From Gonium pectorale (taxonomy: Eukaryota > Chlorophyta > Chlorophyceae > Chlamydomonadales > Volvocaceae), in NCBI GenBank assembly GCA_001584585.1, contig LSYV01000343.1, positions 1-16,400 on the forward strand: 16,400 nucleotides of DNA. The letters run 5' to 3'. A program made the position numbers and the translations under genes. Every line of letters begins with the position of its first letter. Positions within the stretch are counted from its first letter, which is position 1. Below are positions 8,801 to 16,400 of this stretch, piece by piece. Below the pieces are notes generated by a model, which worked only from the letters and a program-made list of their open reading frames with translations, had not been told where the DNA came from and did not search any database.

Positions 8801-11800
8801 CGCCACTGCCGCCGCCGTCACCACCTTGGCCCGTCCCGACTCTGTGTTCTGCGCCCTCGGGGCCTGCCGGTGCGGGTGCCGGGTCGCTGACGTCCGCCCC
8901 CTGACCGGCGGGGCCGTGGGCCGCAGCATCTGGCGGTGCAGCGGACTGTCTCGCAGTCACGGGCTGAGCAATGCCGGCGGCGCCGCCTGGCGGCCCGCGC
9001 TGCAGCAACAGCTCCGCCACGGCCGCCTCCAGCTGCTGCGTGGCGGTGAGGACGCCCTCCGTGACGCTCCAGAGGAACATGAGCGCGCGGGACTGCGCAG
9101 GGGCACGGGTACCAAAGGCAGCCTTGGGAATCCCCTGGCGCTCCAGGTTCCACTATTCCTGGTGTGGTAACAAACGACGTTACCATGCGTGATCACAGTG
9201 AGGAAGGTTCGGCTGCTGACAACAGCAGAACTCGCTACGTTCAACCAGGGGCAGCAGGGCTTGCAGCTACCGCAGGCCCTCCTCGCTCACCTGGCCAATG
9301 CCCAGGATGCGTATCTTGGCGGGAGGGCCATGGGATGCAGCGACGCCGGGCGAGGCTGCCGTCGTTGCGTCCAGCAATGGCGGAAGCGCCGCATTGGATC
9401 GCACTGCTGGAGCGGCTGCTGGCGAGGGTGGAGGTGCCGGCACCGAAGCAGGGGAGGCCAGGCCGGGCCCTGCGCTCGGGGAGGCCCGAGCTGCCGCCCC
9501 GGCAGTAGCGCCCTCGGCGGCCTCGCCGCGCACTCGAGCCCAGTAGCCGCGGAACGCGGTGAGGATCTCGCAGCGAAGCTGGCGCCTGAGCTGGCACCAG
9601 CAGTCCGAGCCGGGGGACGTCGCCGACAGCTGGTGGCAGGGCCGGAGGAAAAAGATCCCCCGCAAACTCAGACGGCAAGGCGCGAAGAACACATGGTTGG
9701 CAGTTAAGTTACCACCTCCTCGACAATCTTCTCGTAAGCCGCGACCCAAACATGACCCAAGGAATCATCACGGCGACTTTCTTTGGCTACCCTCGTTCAT
9801 GCCCTAGTTGGGACTCCCCTCGTGGGCACCGCCCGCCTCGTAGTGCCACAGGTTCATAGGTTGCCAACAACTACGCCAAGACCACCACAAGTTTGTTTGT
9901 CTCTTGCGTTTCAATGCGATTGGGTGTCCGCGACGCGACCCGTTTCCCTTCTTCATTACACCCTCGTTGGTACACCACTCGCCTCACCTTCGCTGGAGGA
10001 CCCGCGCCCCTCTTGGCGCCGCCGTCACCACCGCCGTTGCTCGCCGCCGTCAGCGCCGCCGCTATCCGTGCACAGCTGGCGGCCACGTTGCCGTACGCCA
10101 GCCTGTACGGCGCGATGACGTCCACCCCCAGCAGCTCTCGCAAGCTCGAGTCCCGGAGCGCCTGCGGCCGCCACCCGTCACCCGCCACGCACCGCACGCG
10201 AGCAGGCGAGAGGGCGTGTGACGAAGACCGCGTGGGAGATTATATGCAAAGATGCATGCACAGATTCCGGGCTGCCCGCAAAGGAGACAAACCTGGCGGC
10301 ATAGCAATCATCCTGCGCAGCACAATCTTGAAACGCAGCCAGCAGCTTCACGGCTCACGGCCAGCAGCTGCAGCTTCACGGCCAGCAGCTTCACGGCCAG
10401 CGGGTGCGCAGGTTGAATGCAGGTCAGGTGCAGTTGCCTGATAAGGAGAGGAGCGCGCACAGAACAAGACCACGGTCGTGTGCACCTGCTGCCCGCGCCC
10501 CTCGCCCTCCACCAGGCACTCCAGCGCCGCCACACGGTCCAGCAGCCCCTCGCAGCGGCTCAGCAGCACCGACCAGCGGCCTGCACGGGCGGCGACGCGG
10601 GAGGTTGCTTGGGTGACATTGCGAGGCGCCGTACGCTTGCGCCGTACTGGTCACAGCCGTACAGCCCGCGAGCCGGGTCCTTTTCCTTTTTTAGTGCTGG
10701 ACGCCGCCCGCCCCGCCCGCCCGACAACCAACTAGCCAACATGGGGGATGGGGAAATCGTAACCGCACCCACGCAGGTCCGAAGGGCCGCTCATGAGCCA
10801 GGGAGGCTCCAGCGCTGCTGATGCCAAGCAGGCCCTCGCGCGCGCCAGCAGTGGTCGCAGCGCGGAGACGGGCACCCAGACCACCGTCGCGCGGTCGCTG
10901 ACGCCGCCGCCGCCATGCGCGCAGGCTCCGGGGCCGGAGCCCAGCGCCGTCGCGGCCGCGGCAGCCGCCGGCGAAGGCCCAATGCCTCCCGGTGGCGCAA
11001 GGAAAGGTGGCAGGCTGAGACGCGACAGCGCAACAGCAGCAGCCGCTGCTTCGCCACCGCCGCTGCCGCCGCCGCCGGCGGTGGCAGCTGCGCACTTGAC
11101 GCTGGACGCTGCGCGCAGGATGCGCCGCCGCTGCGGCGGCTCGGAGGCGTCTTGCAGCATACGGAGGAACGCGTCATCACTCTCCAGGTCGTCATCCGCC
11201 GGTGACCCCTCCTGGAACTCAAACGAACTGTCGCTGGCACCACTACTCAGCCCGCCGACGCCGACGCCGCCGTTTGAGCGGTCGACGCTGCCGCCGATAG
11301 CGCCCGGGCCCCGATGCGCGGAAACGCCTCCTCTGGTGACACGATTGGCACCGCTACCGCCGTCAACAGTTCTCGGACCGCTATCGCTGGGAACTGCAGC
11401 GATTGCGGCGTCGGCTGGCCACTCAGCTGGGTCAGATGGCATTTCGATTGCCATCTCCTCGCCTTCAGACTCCGATACAGACACGTGTGATGCCTCAGAA
11501 CCCGACGTCGAGTGCCATGCGGGGGACTGGCTGTCGGCGCCAGTGGCGCCACCCACGTCGGCGTCGAGCGCGCTGCCCCAAGCTGGTACTGCCTGCGACA
11601 GAGGGTCTGGCAGCGGCGGCCAGCTGCCGCCGCCGCGACCGCCGCCAGCGGCAGTGCCGGCGGGGGGGCGTTCCGCAGCTAGCGGGCTCGCAGCGGTTAC
11701 AAGGACCCGCGGGTCCAGCGGGGCTGCCGGGCCGCCAAACACCGCTCGTGTCCCCGAAGCGGCAGACGGCCTCGCAACAGCGGGCGGGTACGGCCTCAGC

Positions 11801-14250
11801 GCGCGGCTCGCAAGCCTGGAGGGGGATGTTTCAGTGCGCTGACGTTGGAAATACTGAAGTGGTACCTGTACGCGACACGTGTGGTGGCCGCGTCGTCGAA
11901 CAGGCTGTCCTCTTTCGGAGCCCGCCTCTTCCCCCCGACCCTCTCACCCACGCGCCTTTGATTTCGTGTGCTCTTCTTCCGCCCTATCGTGCGGCCCGGT
12001 CGGCTGTTGAACCTGAATATTGCGTCACACCAGGCGCACTGGTGGTCGTGCAGCTCCCCCGAAAACCTAGGTAACACAGCCATACCCCGCCACATCCCTG
12101 TGCGCCTTGGCCGGACGAAACAGCTTGAACACGACAAGGGTTTTCGTCCGGGGACGCCCTTCTAGTGGTGTTTTTCGCCCGCCCATAGGCGGAGCCTTTT
12201 CCAGGGGCTGGGTCTTTCGTCCAAGCACCCCTTGTTCAGGCCCCCATTATTCGTTTGGGCCCGCCCCAAAAGCGGGTGTTGTTCTAAAACTGTCTGTAGC
12301 ATTTAGTACCTAACAATGGACAGCCTGCGTCCGACGCACCTGGTGGCTGCGTGCCCTAGCCCCCGCACCGCTGCCGCCGTGTCCGCGCGCAGCTCGTCCG
12401 CCGCCAGGGAGGGCAGCACGGCGGCCGCAACCAGGCCCGACACGCCCCCGCCCAACAGCGACACGATCACCAGGCTGAGTACGACCTGGGGGGGAGGGGA
12501 GGCGTTTCAGGTAAGGGACGCCTATGAGCGGATGGGAACGGGGCGGCGGCAACCCTGGTACCCTGCTGACCGGCGGGACATGTTCCGCCGGAGCGAAGGG
12601 CTAGAGCCACGGCCAATGTCTGTCGGGCATGGTGCCGTGCCATGATGAGGCGACTTGGAGACGCAGTACGGTAACGACACGGTACATGGTGCAGAGTGGA
12701 AGACAGAGTCAACGCCACCAGGGTCACGCAAACTGCAGGCATGCGCCGGAAAACCGTCACCGTACTTGTGCACAGCTTTTACCCGGGCCGTGGATCCTAT
12801 AGCCGGCAGCCCACAGCTGCGGGGTTGCTTTGTACCGGTCCCTGGGCAGTGGTGGTACACTAGGGCGACCGCCACTCACGGCCTCGCAGAGGCCACTGCG
12901 CGGCACCACGCGCTTCGGCATGCACCACACCCTTCGGCTCCATGCCCTCTCGGCCCACGGGGAAAACATCCGCCAAAAGACTGACTCGTCACCAGGCTGA
13001 TGCAAAACTCACCTTGCTCCACATTTGTCGCTCGTCAGCGATCAGCTGCCCCGACAGCACCGTGATGCCGAAGGCCAGGCACGAGGTGAGCCCGGACATC
13101 CACAGGTGCGGCGGGTGGGGGGGCCCCAGCGCCGCGCGGTTGCTGGTCAGCAGCGGCAGCAGCGCCACCGACAGGCCGCACAACGCGGCAGTGTGGGCCG
13201 GGCTGGCGATGGGCGGTGGGCCGCTGCCGCCACCCGGGCCGCCCGCGCGACCGCACGCGACATGAAGCGCCACGGACAGCTGCGCGCGGTTGGACGGGTC
13301 GCGGGGTCGGTGGGTGGATGAGGGTGTAGGAAGCTAGGAACCAAGTAATGTAACGTACTAGTAAGCAGCAGAAAGCTCGTAGCTTTGAGCACGTGCGCTA
13401 GACACGGCCGGTAGCATGGTCTTCGTGTCGACCGGGGAACGGCTGTCGACCGGGGGACGGCCGTCGACTACGTAACTGTGACCTCTCCAGGTTGGAAGCT
13501 CAATCGCACACACCCATCCACAATAGTGCCCACTCTCGCCCTGGTCTACCTGGTGGCCAGCTAGGGGCCGTGAGCTGTGGGTGGTTCGTGACTCACCACC
13601 ACGCCGCCCAGCACGGCACCCCACGCCATGGCGGCCGCGGCGGCGGCGCCTCCCTGCAGCCGGCTGCCCAGGTGGTTGTCGGCGCTGAGCAGCACCACCC
13701 AGGAGGCGTACAGCACGGGGGCCAGGCAGGCCAGAGGAAAGGACAACGGCCTGTGCGACGGCGTGGCGGGGTGGCAGGGTGGCGAGGTGACGGGAAGGCG
13801 TCAGCAGCCGGGCGCCGGTGGTGTATGTCATCAGTCCCGGCTGCGGGGCGCGTAGTACGGCTCGCGTGAGCAGGAGCGCAGGTAGCGGGGCAGCGATGAG
13901 CGCGGGAGGGAGGATGTCGAGGGACATGGACATGTGAGGCAGAGGGGTTGTGTGGGAAAGCCTGGTACCGTAGTTGGATTGCATGCCGGGGGTTGCGCGG
14001 CCATGACGCGTCGCCAATGGGCGCACAACGCGTGAGTGAGCGAGCAGTCCCACCTGATAACGACGAAGAGGCTGGTAATCAGGACGCCGACCAGGAGCTG
14101 CACCGCGCACTGGAACGGTGGCGACAGGAGAAAGGAGCGGAGACCCGCGGCACAAGCCGCTGTCGCCTGCGCTATCCGCTCCAGTAATGATGCTCGCCTT
14201 TCCTTCCTATCATTACCGGCATGCTGCGGCTGCCACTCGATTGCGACCAT
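3834..14250 (-). CDS. Large multi-exon FUSC/aromatic-acid-exporter-like membrane protein
   Basis: Eighteen exons in transcript order: 14250-14054, 13750-13597, 13279-13013, 12485-12340, 11815-10773, 10580-10486, 10161-9988, 9629-9291, 9092-8595, 8391-8131, 7520-7377, 6703-6492, 6169-6068, 5855-5678, 5506-5413, 5160-4958, 4705-4277, 4064-3834. The total is 4767 nt, or 1588 residues plus TGA. All introns are GT-AG and all exons join in phase. The ATG at 14248-14250 is the first after an in-frame stop and has A at -3 and G at +4. Residues ~40-230 hold about six membrane segments, ~231-1013 a mainly disordered loop, ~1014-1177 a second set of about six segments, and ~1178-1588 a soluble tail. The motifs PLYGYIATSVSMTERVE, NPFAALPILC and LPWFTSDWALE resemble the conserved core of FUSC/ALMT-type families. 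The likely role is export or channel transport of organic or aromatic anions; substrate and membrane are unknown. The weakest junction is exon 15 to 16 (donor GTGTTT, acceptor AGAG). Confidence 0.8.
6775..6824. repeat. 15-bp tandem repeat, about 3.3 copies, inside an intron
   Basis: Units at 6775-6789, 6790-6804 and 6805-6819 each read GCAAGCAGGTCAG plus two variable bases, followed by a partial GCAAG. It lies in the intron between exons 11 and 12 of the transporter gene, about 70-115 nt upstream of the acceptor. In transcript sense each unit contains CTGACCTGCTTGC. Confidence 0.9.
7555..7768. repeat. GT-rich microsatellite with a ~123-bp imperfect duplication (intron)
   Basis: A GT/GGT-rich block (about 7555-7600) leads into GTTGAGAGGCATTCTC and AGTAGAGAAGCCC (7628-7640). 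A second GT run (7716-7727) leads into GTTGGAAGGCGTTCTC and AGTAGAGAAGCCC (7751-7763). The shared cores are 123 bp apart. Everything lies in the intron between exons 10 and 11 of the transporter gene. Confidence 0.8.
7871..7902. repeat. Perfect inverted repeat, 14-bp arms with 4-nt loop (intron)
   Basis: GTTGCAAGTTTAAG (7871-7884) is followed by TATT and then its exact reverse complement CTTAAACTTGCAAC (7889-7902). The arms are A/T-rich in an otherwise G/C-rich intron (exons 10-11). As RNA it would fold into a 14-bp hairpin on either strand. No flanking target-site duplication was seen. Confidence 0.9.
8446..8465. repeat. CA dinucleotide microsatellite
   Basis: This is a (CA)n run with one CG interruption. 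It lies in the intron between exons 9 and 10 of the transporter; in transcript sense it is a TG/GT run ending about 55 nt before the acceptor at 8392. Confidence 0.85.
8595..11815 (-). other. Long intracellular loop of the transporter (exons 5-9, about residues 255-971)
   Basis: Exon 5 (1043 nt) encodes mostly Gly/Ser/Ala/Pro sequence with acidic, serine-rich patches (SESEGEE and PADDDLESDD) that look like phosphorylation-prone disorder. Exons 6-9 alternate short Leu-rich helical pieces (for example LLSRCEGLLDRVAALE, LRELLGVDV and MFLWSVTEGVLTATQQLEAAV) with further Ala/Gly/Pro filler. The helical pieces are what I would expect of the soluble helical bundle that follows the membrane half in this superfamily, here diluted by low-complexity insertions. 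No enzymatic motif was seen. Confidence 0.65.
10339..10400. repeat. Short tandem repeat of a 15-21 bp unit (intron)
   Basis: Copies of CCAGCAGCTTCACGG occur at 10339-10353 and 10382-10396. Between them, at 10361-10381, is a longer version with an inserted CTGCAG, and a truncated copy follows. It lies in the intron between exons 6 and 7 of the transporter gene. Confidence 0.8.
12111..12151. repeat. 10-bp inverted repeat with a third related copy (intron)
   Basis: CCGGACGAAA (12111-12120) and its exact reverse complement TTTCGTCCGG (12142-12151) are separated by 21 nt. A further TTTCGTCC occurs at 12214-12221. They lie in the 524-bp intron between exons 4 and 5 of the transporter gene. Nearby short stems (CCGCCTATGGGCGG-like) suggest a decayed palindromic element, but no boundaries are clear. 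Confidence 0.6.
12340..14250 (-). other. N-terminal membrane half of the transporter (exons 1-4, residues 1-254)
   Basis: After a basic, amphipathic start, hydrophobic segments fall near residues 46-65, 71-89, 100-127, 146-162, 177-196 and 205-229. Between the third and fourth is a Gly/Pro-rich loop. The sixth segment runs into LPSLAADELRADTAAAVRG, which resembles the stretch that follows the last N-terminal helix in ALMT/FUSC-type proteins and starts their cytosolic helical region. The last segment begins at the exon 3/4 junction (WSK joined to VVLSL), which supports splicing those exons directly across the 527-bp intron. Confidence 0.7.
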
Positions 14251-14284
14251 ACTGCAGCTAACGCGAAACTCATTCAGGACCTGC

Positions 14285-14292
14285 TTATTTAA
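14285..14292 (-). promoter_or_regulatory. TATA-like element upstream of the transporter ATG
   Basis: In transcript sense the sequence is TTAAATAA, ending 35 nt before the ATG at 14250. It is the most TATA-like stretch near the start. If used, the 5' leader would be only about 5-15 nt, which is short, so it may instead be part of a longer leader. Confidence 0.25.
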
Positions 14293-14299
14293 GCGGGAG

Positions 14300-14989
14300 C
14301 GACGGGTTCATGTGTGGACCAATGCGCGCGCTTTGTGTAGGGACCCGACGGTCTGGTCGAAGTTTGGTGGCGACCAATTGTGGTGACCCACGGGACATGT
14401 ATGTAGTTTCTGGATGTCTTAGTCCGCTCGCATCGGCACCGTATTGCAGTGAGGTGCAATTATGACACAGAGAATCATGACAAGAGGAAAGATAACACTC
14501 GGTCATCGGCCAGCCAGTTCGTACAACGTACGAACCCATGGCCGTGAGCACAGTCATGTGTTCCTGCAAGGCCCCGGGCGGAGATTTTGTTTGTAGAAAG
14601 GTTACAGACGGACATGCGAGAAAGGGCGCAGACATCGGGAGGGACAGATATCCCTCCCGCCGTGATGAGAACCACTGATAGATGAAACCCTTGTCCAAAT
14701 GAATTGGAGTTGTCTCAAGGCAGACAAGGGGCAATGCCTACGAGCTCACACGGGGTGGTGTGGCTGGTTGCTGGCGCGGGGACGGCGGGAGGCTTCTGGG
14801 GTTCGGCCACGGTGTCCCGGGTAGGGTTTTACCTCCGGCGTCCGCCCTTGCGAGTCTCTTTTCGTTTTAGGAACGAGAACGGCGTCGCCTTACTTTGGCG
14901 AGCGAGGCCTTCCACAGGGGATCCTAGGCAAATGTGACCTAAACCCTTCTTTAGGGCAAGGGCGAAGGCATGCCGCCCGAGCCCTAGAG
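14300..14989. other. Upstream region with no recognisable gene
   Basis: The G+C is lower than in the genes. It contains a 149-codon minus-strand frame (14285-14734) with no domain or codon signal, and a small CCTAAA/TTTAGG hairpin at 14938-14955. It probably contains the promoter of the transporter gene. Nothing else can be supported. Confidence 0.4.
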
Positions 14990-15890
14990 CCGGGGTCATG
15001 GGGGCACAGGAATCTCGGAGGAGGCAGGGCCGCCCATCCTAATTAAAGGACCTAATAAGGCGAAGGGACAGGGTGTGGGGGCGTGGGAAACTCGGGAGGA
15101 TGTGCGTCCATCACAACCCAGCAGCAGGCAGGGCCATGGGGCAGTGTGTGGGCTACAGGAAACCTGCGGGTAAGGCATGCAACTATCATAACACAAGATA
15201 GAGTCCTTGGCAACAGCGCGGGGCGTAGGGCCAAGGAGTACACAAGGGGCAGCAGCGCGCGCCTATCCGTGTTGAATAAAGTCCCATGCATGCATCGTGA
15301 GGGGCGGGGTGTGGGGGACCGGGAAACACATACATGGGCAAGATTATCCATTATATCATATATATAATATCATTATAATAATTATTCCATGCTGTGTGGT
15401 GCGCCGGGGCGCCAGAAGCCTTGGGGGGCCCAGCAGGGTGTTGGGGCACAGCCCACGCGGAGGAATGCCTCCCCTCGCTCCCAACAGCCCATGGTGCGTG
15501 AGGGGGTGAGGATGCTGAGAACGGGTACGTGGGAGGAAGATGCCCAACATTACCCAAGGGTCCAAGGCGCAAGGGCAGGTTGTGGGGGCACACTAACCTC
15601 TGGGAGGGCGTCACTCGTATTCCAAGGGCCCAAGGCGACACAGCAGGGCCTGGAAGCGCGGAAGCCGCTGGGGTACACTGCCCATACTGACCAAGGGCCC
15701 ATGGCAACGGGGCGGGACAGGAATTGCGGGGGGAGGCATTCATAATAACACAAGGGTCCAGGTAGGGCAACAGCGCCCTCCAGGTAAGCAAGACACGACA
15801 GCGCCTATATATTCGTGCCGAAGGGCCCATGGGAAAAGGGGCGGGTGCCGCGGGAAACACAGAGTGAGATACAGCGTCCATTGTCACTCA
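14990..15890. repeat. Degenerate tandem repeat array, period about 68 bp
   Basis: An anchor resembling AAGGGYCCAWGG recurs at 15556, 15624, 15693, 15752 and 15821, with spacings of 68, 69, 59 and 69 bp. Weaker copies occur near 15419 and 15484, and related sequence extends back to about 14990. Between anchors, each unit has a GGGGC-rich part, a GGGAAAC- or AGGAA-like part, and often CATMATAACACA. The long minus-strand frame here (15351-15887) is a product of the repeat and not a gene. I take it as a decayed satellite or minisatellite upstream of the transporter gene. Confidence 0.7.
15345..15388. repeat. AT-rich island with short palindromes
   Basis: About 44 nt made almost wholly of A and T, with TATATATA-like and ATAATTATT-like palindromic pieces, sits inside the G/C-rich tandem array. 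It is sharply different from everything around it. Confidence 0.75.
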
Positions 15891-15944
15891 GCAGCCAGGG
15901 GTGAGGCCTGCTGGGGCACGGTTGATAAGGGAGTTCGTTGGACG

Positions 15945-16012
15945 GCGGGGGGGGCACAGGAGGGGCGGGGACAACCTCCGGGGGAGGGGCGGCAGGAGGG
16001 GCGGAGGACGTA
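15945..16012. repeat. G-rich tract with G-quadruplex potential
   Basis: The plus strand carries many runs of three or more G separated by short loops (an 8-G run, then GGGG, GGGG, GGGGG, GGGG and GGGG within about 65 nt). It lies at the outer edge of the tandem array. Confidence 0.65.
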
Positions 16013-16049
16013 CGAGGGCAATCAAGGGAACCTCGGCAGCAGGGCGTCC

Positions 16050-16064
16050 ATCTATCTATCTATC
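16050..16064. repeat. ATCT tetranucleotide microsatellite
   Basis: The sequence is (ATCT)3 followed by ATC. It is short and has no coding context. Confidence 0.85.
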
Positions 16065-16273
16065 GCAATATTAGGGCGCACCCTTAGGGAGTCGCAACTG
16101 CGCGCAGTGCGCGGCTCACCCTGCTAAACTTCAGCCGCACCGCCGCAGGCGGTCCCTTGTATGTCCAACGCTGGTAAGGTGCGCAGCAGGCACACGCAAG
16201 GCGAGCGAGTGCTGAGGTTTGTCGCGGACTGCTGCTGCTGGGCATAACGTAATAATCATCCCTATGGCAGTAT

Positions 16274-16400
16274 TACCCCCCGTAACCCCCCCATAACCCC
16301 CAGTCGCGTTACAGGAGGAGGGGTAACAGTGGGGGTCGGTATCCGAGCTGAGGCGGGGGGGGGGGTATCTGCTCGGTTCGGTTACAGGGGGGTTACCCCC
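16274..16400. repeat. C-run / G-run repeat with GTTAC-CCCCC motifs at the window edge
   Basis: Three tandem TAAC/TTAC-plus-C5-7 units (16274-16301) are followed by G-rich complements: GGGGTAACAGTGGGGG, an 11-G run at 16355-16365, and GGTTACAGGGGGGTTACCCCC at the end. The two halves could pair as an imperfect inverted repeat. It may continue beyond the window. Confidence 0.6.

Noticed and set aside
10793..11842. Plus-strand frame of 349 codons, Ser/Pro/Ala-rich
   Set aside because: It is the antisense shadow of transporter exon 5, whose frame is fixed by in-phase splicing on both sides.
11816..12339. Possible extra exon around 11880-11940 (minus frame containing EDSLFDDAATT)
   Set aside because: Exons 4 and 5 join directly in phase to give a sensible sequence (GLGHAATRLASRALRP); an extra exon is not needed. 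cDNA would settle it.
14285..14734. Minus-strand 149-codon frame just upstream of the transporter start
   Set aside because: It ends before the transporter ATG in a different frame and lacks domain or codon signal. Treated as chance in promoter sequence, though a 5' exon cannot be fully excluded.
14938..14956. CCTAAACCC / TTTAGGG, possible interstitial telomere
   Set aside because: Only one partial unit on each strand, forming a small hairpin and no array.
15351..15887. Minus-strand 178-codon frame with repeated Leu/Gly/Pro pieces
   Set aside because: Its internal repetition follows the ~68-bp DNA repeat; no evidence of a protein.
16274..16400. C-rich TAAC repeats as a possible telomere
   Set aside because: The unit does not match the TTTTAGGG-type algal or TTTAGGG plant repeat and occurs on both strands.

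Overview
The window looks like nuclear DNA from a volvocine green alga (Chlamydomonas/Volvox relatives). The signs are high G+C, introns of about 170-670 bp with GTGAG/GTGCG-type donors, Ala/Gly/Pro-rich low-complexity coding sequence, and a TGTAA-type polyadenylation motif. I see no bacterial operon, ribosome-binding-site pattern, CRISPR array, tRNA or rRNA. The assignment rests on style and family resemblance only.

Layout. (1) Positions 1-2276, plus strand: the 3' part of a MYND zinc-finger protein gene, with two exons visible and the start lying upstream of the window. (2) Positions 2277-3833: the gap between two convergent genes, probably both 3' UTRs, with a short tandem repeat, a candidate poly(A) signal and one unexplained 391-codon minus-strand frame. 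(3) Positions 14250 down to 3834, minus strand: one large gene that I rebuilt as 18 exons. All 17 introns are GT-AG and every exon joins in phase, giving about 1588 residues. The product has two hydrophobic halves of about six membrane segments each, separated by roughly 780 mostly disordered residues. The second half reads as a FUSC / aromatic-acid-exporter-like membrane domain related to the ALMT and fusaric-acid-resistance superfamily. (4) Positions 14251-16400: promoter-proximal sequence, then a degenerate ~68-bp tandem repeat array, an AT-rich island and G-rich/C-rich tracts. I found no convincing gene there.

The two genes share no obvious pathway. They are convergent neighbours, and convergent transcription is the only interaction the sequence suggests. 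Several introns of the large gene carry private repeats, including a 15-bp triplicate, a perfect 14-bp hairpin, GT/CA microsatellites and a ~123-bp duplication. The most notable object is the large split transporter with its very long loop.
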